Below, piece by piece: positions 1-5,009 of a DNA stretch of 5,507 nucleotides. The DNA comes from Deltaproteobacteria bacterium RIFCSPLOWO2_12_FULL_60_16 (GTDB lineage: Bacteria; Desulfobacterota; Binatia; UBA9968), in the NCBI GenBank assembly GCA_001798565.1, contig MGSR01000106.1, forward strand, positions 1-5,507. Reading direction: 5' to 3'. Every line of letters begins with the position of its first letter. Position 1 is the stretch's first letter. The notes below the pieces were generated by a model. The model searched no databases. It was not told the origin of the DNA and saw only the letters and a program-made list of their open reading frames with translations. The position numbers were made by a program, and so were the translations under genes.

Positions 1-178
1 CACGGGCCAGATTGAGGCAATCCCTGGCCGCCATTTCTTTGGCCCTTAGCTGGACAATGCGGACGCCTCCGTCGAGGAGCTGGCGTAAAATAGGAGAGGG
101 CGGACGCCCCCTGGCCCGGCTCGGGTCGAAAATGGCGTAGAGGGGCGAGGGGAGCGGGCTGGTTTTCTTATTCCTCAT
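1..178 (-). CDS. thiE: Thiamine phosphate synthase, N-terminal part (cut by window edge)
   Basis: ThiE joins HMP-PP and the thiazole phosphate to make thiamine monophosphate in the cytoplasm. Only the first 59 residues lie in the window; the family is about 210 long. Visible are the first beta strand of the TIM barrel (LYAIFDPSRARGR, residues 13-25) and the segment GGVRIVQLRAKE (37-48). Its Q43, R45 and K47 match the Q-x-R-x-K pattern that binds the pyrophosphate substrate in known ThiE enzymes. The start is the ATG at 178-176: an in-frame TAA lies two codons before it, and no other start fits before Met49. It lies inside the end of ntrC, overlapping by 11 bases, with only AAGG directly against the ATG as a ribosome site, so translation probably depends on ribosomes finishing ntrC. 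TenI, a ThiE-like protein that acts in a different step, cannot be fully excluded from this fragment. Confidence 0.85.
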   Translation of the reverse strand, partial: MRNKKTSPLPSPLYAIFDPSRARGRPPSPILRQLLDGGVRIVQLRAKEMAARDCLNLAR

Positions 179-1613
179 CCTTTTTTAGCTTGATGTGGAG
201 ATCGGCGATTTTCTTGCGCAGCGTATTCCGGTTGATGCCCAGGATTTGGGCCGCCTTGATCTGATTCCCCCGGGTCTTTCTCAGTGTCAACTCTATTAAC
301 GGGCGCTCCACCCGCTCAACCACCAGATTGTACAGATTATCCACGTCCACTCCCCTCGTGCGCTCGAAATAGTCCTCCAGTTTGTGGCGAATGACCTCCT
401 CCAGAGAGAGACTGTCGATCTCGGACGGGCCGTCTCCCTGCCTGCTCTGAAGGGTGAAGTCGCCCGGGAAGAGAATCGGCCCTGACGAGAGGACCGCGGC
501 GCGGATCAGGGTGTTTTCGAGCTCCCGGACATTGCCTGGCCAGGTATGGTCCTCCAGGAGCTTCATCGCTTCCAGCGAGACGCCCGAGATTTGCGTTCCC
601 ATCTCGCGATTGATCTTATCGACGAAGTAACCGACCAACAAGGGGATATCCCCCCGGCGCTCTCTCAACGGCGGCAGGTAAATCGGGATGACCCTCAAGC
701 GGAAGTAAAGGTCCTCGCGGAAGCGTTTTTCCTTCACGGCTTTTTCCAGGTCCTGATTGGTGGCGGCGAGGATCCGGACGTCCGCCTTGAGGATCTCCTT
801 TCCTCCCACCCGGCCGAACTCCCGCTCCTGCAGCACCCGCAGCAGTTTTGTCTGCACGTCCAGGGGGATGTCACCCACCTCGTCGAGAAAGAGGGTGCCT
901 TCCTCGGCCAGCTCGAACTTGCCGATTCTGCGCTCCAGAGCTCCGGTGAACGAGCCCCTCTCGTGGCCGAACAGGTCGCTCTCCAGGAGCTCTCTCGGCA
1001 CCGCGGCGCAGTGGACTGGGATGAAAGGCTTGTTCCAGCGCGGCGAGTTATAATGGATCGTCTTGGCCACCAGCTCTTTGCCCGTGCCGCTCTCCCCCTG
1101 GATCAGGATCGTGGCGTCGGAGTTCACCACCTGCCCGATGATCTTGTAGACTTTCTGGATCGCCGGGCTTTGCCCGATCATGCTGACTCCGGGCTCGAAT
1201 CTCTTCTTGACCTCCTCCTTGAGCGTCCGGAAGTCCTGGCTCATCCTGCGGCTCTCTACCGCCCGGCGCACCAGCACGAGGATCTCCTCCAGGTCGAACG
1301 GCTTGGTGACATAGTCAAAGGCGCCGTTTTTCATCGCTTCGATGGCGTTGCGCATGGTATTCTGCGCCGTCATGAGGATCATGGCGGTATCGATTCCCGC
1401 TTCCTTGGTTTCCTTGAGCAGCGTCAGCCCGTCGACGTCCGGAAGCTTGATGTCCATGAGGGTGACGTCGAAGCGAGTCCCGCCCAGATATTCCCGCGCG
1501 AGCTTACCGGTGGCCGCAATCTGAACCCAATAGCCTTCGTCTTCCAGGGCCTTTTTGAGAACCCAGCGCAGCGACTCCTCGTCCTCGGCGACCAGAATTT
1601 TTCCCTGCTCCAT
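168..1613 (-). CDS. ntrC: NtrC-type sigma-54-dependent response regulator
   Basis: 481 residues with the three NtrC modules in order. The receiver (about 5-118) has acidic residues D11/E12, phospho-acceptor D54 in LMDIKLPDVDG, T82 and K104, the same numbering as E. coli NtrC (GlnG). The AAA+ domain (about 145-385) has Walker A GESGTGKE (173-180), the sigma-54 contact loop as GSFTGA (220-225), Walker B GTLFLDE (239-245), the RFREDLYFRL segment (297-306) and WPGNVREL (358-365). The Fis-type HTH is at about 437-475, with AAQILGINRNTLRKKI at 454-469. Once phosphorylated it should remodel sigma-54 RNA polymerase at enhancer-driven promoters. The start is the ATG at 1613, sharing its A with the TAA of ntrB (TAATG); a GGAG at 1625-1622 lies 8 bases before it. 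The same frame stays open far upstream inside ntrB, but that stretch is out-of-frame kinase sequence. Assignment as nitrogen regulator rather than another NtrC-family member rests on similarity and the NtrB-like partner. Confidence 0.93.
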   Translation of the reverse strand: MEQGKILVAEDEESLRWVLKKALEDEGYWVQIAATGKLAREYLGGTRFDVTLMDIKLPDVDGLTLLKETKEAGIDTAMILMTAQNTMRNAIEAMKNGAFDYVTKPFDLEEILVLVRRAVESRRMSQDFRTLKEEVKKRFEPGVSMIGQSPAIQKVYKIIGQVVNSDATILIQGESGTGKELVAKTIHYNSPRWNKPFIPVHCAAVPRELLESDLFGHERGSFTGALERRIGKFELAEEGTLFLDEVGDIPLDVQTKLLRVLQEREFGRVGGKEILKADVRILAATNQDLEKAVKEKRFREDLYFRLRVIPIYLPPLRERRGDIPLLVGYFVDKINREMGTQISGVSLEAMKLLEDHTWPGNVRELENTLIRAAVLSSGPILFPGDFTLQSRQGDGPSEIDSLSLEEVIRHKLEDYFERTRGVDVDNLYNLVVERVERPLIELTLRKTRGNQIKAAQILGINRNTLRKKIADLHIKLKKDEE

Positions 1614-2725
1614 TATGTTTGCTCCGCCACCGGCACGGACACGCTGAAGGTCGCCCCCTTGCCCTCGCTGCTCTCCACCCGGATGAGACCGCCGTGCTCC
1701 TTGATGATCCTGTAGCATATCGCCAGTCCCAGCCCTGTGCCATTGCTCTTGGTGGTAAAAAAGGGAGAGAAGATATGCGGCAGGTCTTCCTCCCGAATCC
1801 CCGGCCCGTCGTCTTCCATGTCCACCCAGATAAAATTTGCCCGTTTCCTGCCGGGCTCCCGGATGTGAAAGCCGGTCTCTATCCTGGTGGTGATGGTCAG
1901 GCGCCCCCGGCCGTTCATCGCCTGGAGGGCGTTCTTGATGAGATTGAGGAAGACCTGAGTGAGTTGTCCCCGGTCCGCTCGGATGGGAGGCAGGCTCGGA
2001 TCGTAGTTTTTCTTCAGCGCCACCTGCCGCTCCTGAACCGTCTGCTTTTCCAGCAGGAGCACGTCGTCCAGCAGCTCGTGGATATTGAGAGAAGCCAGGT
2101 TGAGCTTCGCCGGCCGGGAAAGATCCAGGAGCTGCTCCATCAAAAGGTTGACCCGGTCCGCCTCCCGGATCATGATATCGGTGTACTGAGCGATCGAAGG
2201 ATTGCCGCCCGCCTCGCGCCTGAGCAGCTGCGCGGCTCCCTTGATCCCGCCCAGCGGGTTTTTGATCTCGTGCGCCAGTCCCGCCGCCAGCGTGCCCAGC
2301 ATCGCCAGGCGGTCGGCGCGCTTCAGGTCCTCCTCCATCTCTCTGCGACGGGTCAGGTCGTGCAGCAGCAGGATGCTGCCCAGGAAGCGCCCGTATCGGT
2401 CCTGCAAGGGAGAGACAGTCAGGCTCACGGGCACCTGACGTCCCCACGGGGTCGCCAGATCGCCCTCACCGCGCGTGCCGCTGTGCTGGGGGGATTGGCT
2501 CTTTTTCACCATGTCGATGAGCCAGCCGCTTTTCCGGAACAGGAGCGAGCAGGGCCGGCGTAGCGCCTGCGAGGCGGGCATCTGGGTCAGCATTTCGGCC
2601 GCCTGGTTCACGAAGGATACTTTTCCCAGGCGGTCCACGACGATGACGCCGTCTTCCAGGCTGGTGAGGATGTTCTCCCAGGGAATTTCGAACTCGGCCT
2701 CTTGCCCTTGCTCTTGAATCTTCAT
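1613..2725 (-). CDS. ntrB: NtrB-type PAS sensor histidine kinase
   Basis: 370 residues, close to the 349 of E. coli NtrB (GlnL), with no membrane segment or signal peptide, so it should sense inside the cytoplasm. A PAS domain spans about 15-125 (LEDGVIVVDRLGKVSFVNQA). The HisKA helix holds the phospho-accepting H152 in AHEIKNPLGGIKGAAQLL (151-168), very like the AHEIKNPLGGIRGAAQLL of NtrB. The ATPase domain shows the N box NLIKNALQAM (261-270), DDGPGI (305-310), the F box IFSPFFTTK (318-326) and GTGLGLAI (329-336). It should phosphorylate and dephosphorylate the adjacent NtrC; in the known family this is set by a PII protein, which is not in this window. The ATG at 2725 is the only usable start, because an in-frame TGA lies at 2752-2750 with no start codon between. 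There is no Shine-Dalgarno in the 24 bases before it. The last base of its stop is the first base of ntrC. Confidence 0.92.
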   Translation of the reverse strand: MKIQEQGQEAEFEIPWENILTSLEDGVIVVDRLGKVSFVNQAAEMLTQMPASQALRRPCSLLFRKSGWLIDMVKKSQSPQHSGTRGEGDLATPWGRQVPVSLTVSPLQDRYGRFLGSILLLHDLTRRREMEEDLKRADRLAMLGTLAAGLAHEIKNPLGGIKGAAQLLRREAGGNPSIAQYTDIMIREADRVNLLMEQLLDLSRPAKLNLASLNIHELLDDVLLLEKQTVQERQVALKKNYDPSLPPIRADRGQLTQVFLNLIKNALQAMNGRGRLTITTRIETGFHIREPGRKRANFIWVDMEDDGPGIREEDLPHIFSPFFTTKSNGTGLGLAICYRIIKEHGGLIRVESSEGKGATFSVSVPVAEQT

Positions 2726-2748
2726 GGCAGGTTTCGTGGATACAAAAA

Positions 2749-2757
2749 ATCATACCA
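2749..2757 (-). promoter_or_regulatory. Candidate extended -10 promoter for ntrBC-thiE
   Basis: Read on the minus strand this is TGGTATGAT: a TATGAT -10 hexamer (5 of 6 to TATAAT) with the TG-N extension that helps weak -35 promoters. A poor -35 candidate (TTTCTT) sits 17 bases further upstream. Transcription would begin near 2742, giving an untranslated leader of only about 17 bases. The match is by eye only. Confidence 0.35.
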
Positions 2758-2797
2758 AATTCATCTCGCCAAAGAAACATCGGGAGGGGCGCGGCTC

Positions 2798-2827
2798 TTG
2801 CATTCGCCGCTCTATCTGTGGTAAAAA
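2798..2827 (+). promoter_or_regulatory. Possible sigma-70 promoter for the rimP operon
   Basis: TTGCAT (2798-2803) and TAAAAA (2822-2827) are separated by 18 bases, in an AT-richer patch ahead of the leader terminator. Matches to consensus are 3 of 6 and 4 of 6, so this is a weak call. Its support is mainly positional: a promoter is expected upstream of the hairpin at 2857-2874. TACACT at 2833-2838 is an alternative -10 but lacks a -35. Confidence 0.22.
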
Positions 2828-2853
2828 TTTATTACACTTTAGGGGTAGTACTC

Positions 2854-2884
2854 AAAAGTGGGCTCTTGCCCGCTTTTTTATTTT
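2854..2884 (+). terminator. Intrinsic terminator / attenuator in the rimP leader
   Basis: The stem AGTGGGC (2857-2863) pairs with GCCCGCT (2868-2874) around a TCTT loop, with six Watson-Crick pairs and one G-U. It is followed by TTTTTTATTTT (2874-2884), and AAAA at 2854-2857 can extend the stem into the T-run. It lies 10 bases upstream of the rimP start with no plus-strand gene before it in the window, so it would stop transcripts of its own operon. Predicted attenuators of this kind are known ahead of rimP in gammaproteobacteria (rimP leader). Control by NusA, encoded downstream, is an inference. Confidence 0.8.
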
Positions 2885-2889
2885 GGGGG
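2885..2889 (+). promoter_or_regulatory. rimP Shine-Dalgarno sequence
   Basis: GGGGG lies four bases before the ATG at 2894 and directly after the terminator T-tract. It favours this ATG over the in-frame GTG at 2858, which is inside the terminator stem and has no ribosome site. Confidence 0.6.
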
Positions 2890-2893
2890 TATC

Positions 2894-3367
2894 ATGGGTT
2901 CGGATGCGGCCGTAGCGCGGGTGTGGGAACTCGCGGCTTCCGTGGCGGCCGGCGAGGGAATGGAGGTCGTGGACATCGAGTTTCGGCGCGAAGGGGGCAG
3001 GGGCGGCAGGGTGCTTCGGCTCTATCTGGACAAGGAGGGAGGGCCGAACGTCGATGATTTGGCGCGGGTAAGCCGGCACTTGAGCGAACTTCTGGACGGC
3101 GAAGCGGGGATGGATGGGCCTTATACCTTGGAGGTCTCGTCGCCCGGCATCAACCGCGCGCTCAAGAAGGTGGAACATTTTCAGCGGTTTGTCGGAAAGA
3201 GGGTGCGCGTGCGAACCAGAGAGGTGGTGGAAGGGAGGAGATCTTTTTTGGGCCTTCTCAAAGAAGTCCGGGAGAGCGGCGTCGTCGTGTCGCAGGAGGG
3301 AGCGGAGTTTTATCTTCCCTTGGCGGTCATCGAGAAGGCGAATTATGAACATGATTGGGGTGCTTAA
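2894..3367 (+). CDS. rimP: Ribosome maturation factor RimP
   Basis: 157 residues, near the 150 of E. coli RimP, which helps assemble the 30S ribosomal subunit in the cytoplasm. The N-terminal alpha/beta domain carries GMEVVDIEFRR (22-32) and VLRLYLDKEGG (40-50), then the helix DDLARVSRHLSELLD (54-68). The family signature YTLEVSSPGINRAL is at 77-90. An SH3-like C-terminal barrel follows (about 95-157: FVGKRVRVRTRE, then FLGLLKEV). The start is the ATG at 2894. A 12-codon longer frame from the GTG at 2858 would encode the terminator hairpin and can be dismissed. It is the first gene of the rimP-nusA-ylxR-infB operon, ending two bases before nusA. Confidence 0.94.
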   Translation: MGSDAAVARVWELAASVAAGEGMEVVDIEFRREGGRGGRVLRLYLDKEGGPNVDDLARVSRHLSELLDGEAGMDGPYTLEVSSPGINRALKKVEHFQRFVGKRVRVRTREVVEGRRSFLGLLKEVRESGVVVSQEGAEFYLPLAVIEKANYEHDWGA

Positions 3368-3369
3368 AG

Positions 3370-4731
3370 ATGCAGCAGGATTTGAATCGAGTCATAGAGC
3401 AGGTGAGTAAAGAGAAGGGGATCGATAAGACGATCCTCATCAGCGCCCTCGAAAACGCCATGGTATCGGCGGCCAAGAAGATGTTCGGCCACCAGCGGAA
3501 AATCGAGGCGCAGTATAATCCCGAGCTGGGCGAAGTGGAGCTGTTCGAGGCCAAGCTGGTGGTCGAAGAAATCCAGGATGCCGCCGTCGAGATAACCCTG
3601 CAGGAGGCTCGGGAGAACCTCGACCCCGATGCCCAGGTCGGCGACGAACTTCTCAGCAAGCTCGATACCAGCTCGTTCGGCCGGATCGCCGCGCAGGCGG
3701 CCAAGCAGAACATCGTCCAGAGGGTCCGGGATGCCGAGCGCGAGATCATCTACAACGAGTTTAAAGGACGCGAGGGACAGCTGGTCAACGGCATCGTGCA
3801 GCGCTTCGAGAAGAAGAATATCATCGTGAACCTGGGGAGGACCGACGCGATTCTCCCCGAGAAAGAGCAGGTGCCGCGGGAGCGCTACCGTCAGGGAGAC
3901 CGGATCCGCGCCTATATCGTGAGCGTGGAGATGACCAGCAGGGGCCCTCAGATCGTTCTTTCGCGCACCCATCCGGGCATGCTGGCCAAGCTCTTCGAGC
4001 AGGAGGTGCCCGAGATCTACGAAGGAATCGTCGAGGTCAAATGCGCGGCGCGGGAGCCCGGCGGCCGGGCAAAGATCGCCGTAACCTCTTCGGATCCGGA
4101 CGTCGATCCGGTCGGCGCCTGTGTCGGCATGAAGGGGACCCGTGTCCAGGCGGTGGTCCAGGAGCTGCGCGGAGAAAAGATCGACATCGTTAACTGGACG
4201 GCGAACCAGGACGATTTCGTCTGCCGGGCCCTGGCTCCGGCCAAAGTCTCCAAGATCATCATCGACGACGAAGCGCACAGCATGGAAGTCATCGTTCCCG
4301 ATGACCAGCTCTCGCTGGCGATCGGGAAGAAAGGTCAGAACGTGCGCCTGGCCTCGCGTTTGAGCGGGTGGCGCATCGATGTTCGCAGCGAATCCGAGGC
4401 GGACGAGGAGACGCGGCGCGCGCGGGCCTCGCTCGGGGCCATCCCGGCGGTCAACGATATGGTGGCGGAGCTTCTCTATCAGGCCGGCTTTAAGTCCGCC
4501 GAGGAGCTCTCCGAGGCCGACCTGGAATCGATCGTCGAGGTCGATGGGATTAGCCCGGACAAGGCCGAGGCTATCTATAAATCGAGTCGCGAGCATGTAG
4601 CGGAGAAGCGCAGGAAGGAAGAGGCGGAAAAGGCCGCGCAGGCGGCAGCGGAGGCGGCGGCAGCGGAAGCGGCAGCGACGGAAACCGGCGCGACCGAAGA
4701 AAGCGCGGAAAAGGAACCGCAGCAGGCTTAA
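3370..4731 (+). CDS. nusA: Transcription termination/antitermination factor NusA
   Basis: 453 residues. NusA binds RNA polymerase and nascent RNA, promoting pausing, intrinsic termination and antitermination. The N-terminal polymerase-binding domain is at about 1-130 (SKEKGIDKTILISALENAM near the start). The S1 domain is at about 135-199 (GQLVNGIVQRFEKKNIIVNL to IVLSRTHP). KH1 holds VGACVGMKGTRVQ (248-260), and KH2 holds AIGKKGQNVRLAS (317-329). A single helix-hairpin-helix-type unit follows (about 356-405, SAEELSEADLESIVEVDGIS), then a charged, Ala/Glu-rich tail (about 410-453). E. coli NusA (495 residues) instead has two acidic repeats. The start is the ATG at 3370, two bases after rimP, with GGGG at 3357-3360 as a distant ribosome site inside rimP; the TTG at 3355 is a weaker in-frame choice. 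It is probably coupled to rimP and may control the leader terminator upstream. Confidence 0.96.
   Translation: MQQDLNRVIEQVSKEKGIDKTILISALENAMVSAAKKMFGHQRKIEAQYNPELGEVELFEAKLVVEEIQDAAVEITLQEARENLDPDAQVGDELLSKLDTSSFGRIAAQAAKQNIVQRVRDAEREIIYNEFKGREGQLVNGIVQRFEKKNIIVNLGRTDAILPEKEQVPRERYRQGDRIRAYIVSVEMTSRGPQIVLSRTHPGMLAKLFEQEVPEIYEGIVEVKCAAREPGGRAKIAVTSSDPDVDPVGACVGMKGTRVQAVVQELRGEKIDIVNWTANQDDFVCRALAPAKVSKIIIDDEAHSMEVIVPDDQLSLAIGKKGQNVRLASRLSGWRIDVRSESEADEETRRARASLGAIPAVNDMVAELLYQAGFKSAEELSEADLESIVEVDGISPDKAEAIYKSSREHVAEKRRKEEAEKAAQAAAEAAAAEAAATETGATEESAEKEPQQA
4642..4671 (+). repeat. Tandem 15-base repeat in the nusA tail
   Basis: Two copies of GCGGCAGCGGARGCG (4642-4656 and 4657-4671) differ at one base and are followed by a partial copy (GCAGCG). 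They encode the Ala-rich AAAEA units of the NusA C-terminus. The unit is a multiple of three, so copy changes would keep the frame. Confidence 0.7.
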
Positions 4732-4736
4732 GAGGA
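4731..4736 (+). promoter_or_regulatory. ylxR Shine-Dalgarno sequence
   Basis: AGAGGA overlaps the last base of the nusA stop and lies three bases before TTG at 4740. The spacing is slightly short, but no other start lies before the conserved cysteine motif except a CTG at 4737, so it supports the TTG start. Confidence 0.5.
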
Positions 4737-4739
4737 CTG

Positions 4740-5006
4740 TTGAAGCGAGACTATCGTCCGCGACGGACTTGCCTCGGATGCGGCGCGCGGGAAGAGCAGG
4801 GGATGCTTCTGCGTATTGTGCAGCGGGACGGCGAGCTGCGGGTCGATAGGCTGGCAACGGGACGCGGAGGTTACCTCCATAAGGCGGAGCAGTGCTGGAG
4901 CGCTTTTCTGCGTAAGAAGAGCACGCATCGGGCGCTTCGTGTGGAGGTCGGAAGGGATGCCAAGGAGAAGTTGATTCGGAATTTGCGTGATCAAGGCCGG
5001 AAATAA
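4740..5006 (+). CDS. ylxR: YlxR/RnpM family RNA-binding protein (DUF448)
   Basis: 88 residues of the small basic YlxR family, usually found between nusA and infB as here. The N-terminal RPRRTCLGCGAREEQ (6-20) carries the C-x-x-C pair (C11, C14). LLRIVQRDGELRVD (23-36) is the central strand pair. GRGGYLH (41-47) matches the family GRGAY motif, with C52 a little further on. The C-terminus is rich in Lys and Arg. In Bacillus subtilis the protein (RnpM) binds RNase P RNA and modulates its activity; whether that holds here is unknown. Translation appears to start at the unusual codon TTG (4740), eight bases after the nusA stop; the next in-frame start, Met22, would remove the cysteine motif. Its 3' end lies three bases before infB. 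Confidence 0.88.
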   Translation: MKRDYRPRRTCLGCGAREEQGMLLRIVQRDGELRVDRLATGRGGYLHKAEQCWSAFLRKKSTHRALRVEVGRDAKEKLIRNLRDQGRK

Positions 5007-5009
5007 AAA

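Noticed and set aside
546..1715. 389-codon plus-strand open frame opposite ntrC
   Set aside because: It is a mirror of the regulator codons with no family motif, and it crosses the ntrB-ntrC junction.
1614..2447. N-terminal extension of the regulator frame (would make a 759-residue protein)
   Set aside because: The extra 278 residues are an out-of-frame reading of ntrB, low in complexity and rich in Gly, Arg and Pro. The NtrC receiver begins properly at the ATG at 1613, which has a ribosome site and a TAATG junction.
1619..2563. 314-codon plus-strand open frame opposite ntrB
   Set aside because: It is rich in His, Gln, Arg and Leu, typical of an antisense shadow, with no domain or ribosome site that I can see.
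2743..2758. Sigma-54 promoter before ntrB (TGGTATGATTTTTTGT)
   Set aside because: The GG of a -24 element is present, but the bases at the -12 position are TG instead of the near-invariant GC, so the element does not fit. The same bases read better as an extended -10.
2858..2893. Upstream GTG start for rimP adding 12 residues
   Set aside because: These codons are the terminator stem and T-tract, with no ribosome site before them; known RimP proteins begin close to the ATG at 2894.
2724..2915. 63-codon plus-strand open frame across the intergenic region
   Set aside because: It runs through the promoter and terminator of the rimP operon, lacks a family match and a convincing ribosome site, and overlaps rimP in another frame.
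3364..4857. 497-codon open frame on the minus strand opposite nusA
   Set aside because: It is antisense to a clearly real gene and rich in Arg, Leu and Asp, with no recognisable domain. Open antisense frames are expected where third positions are mostly G or C.
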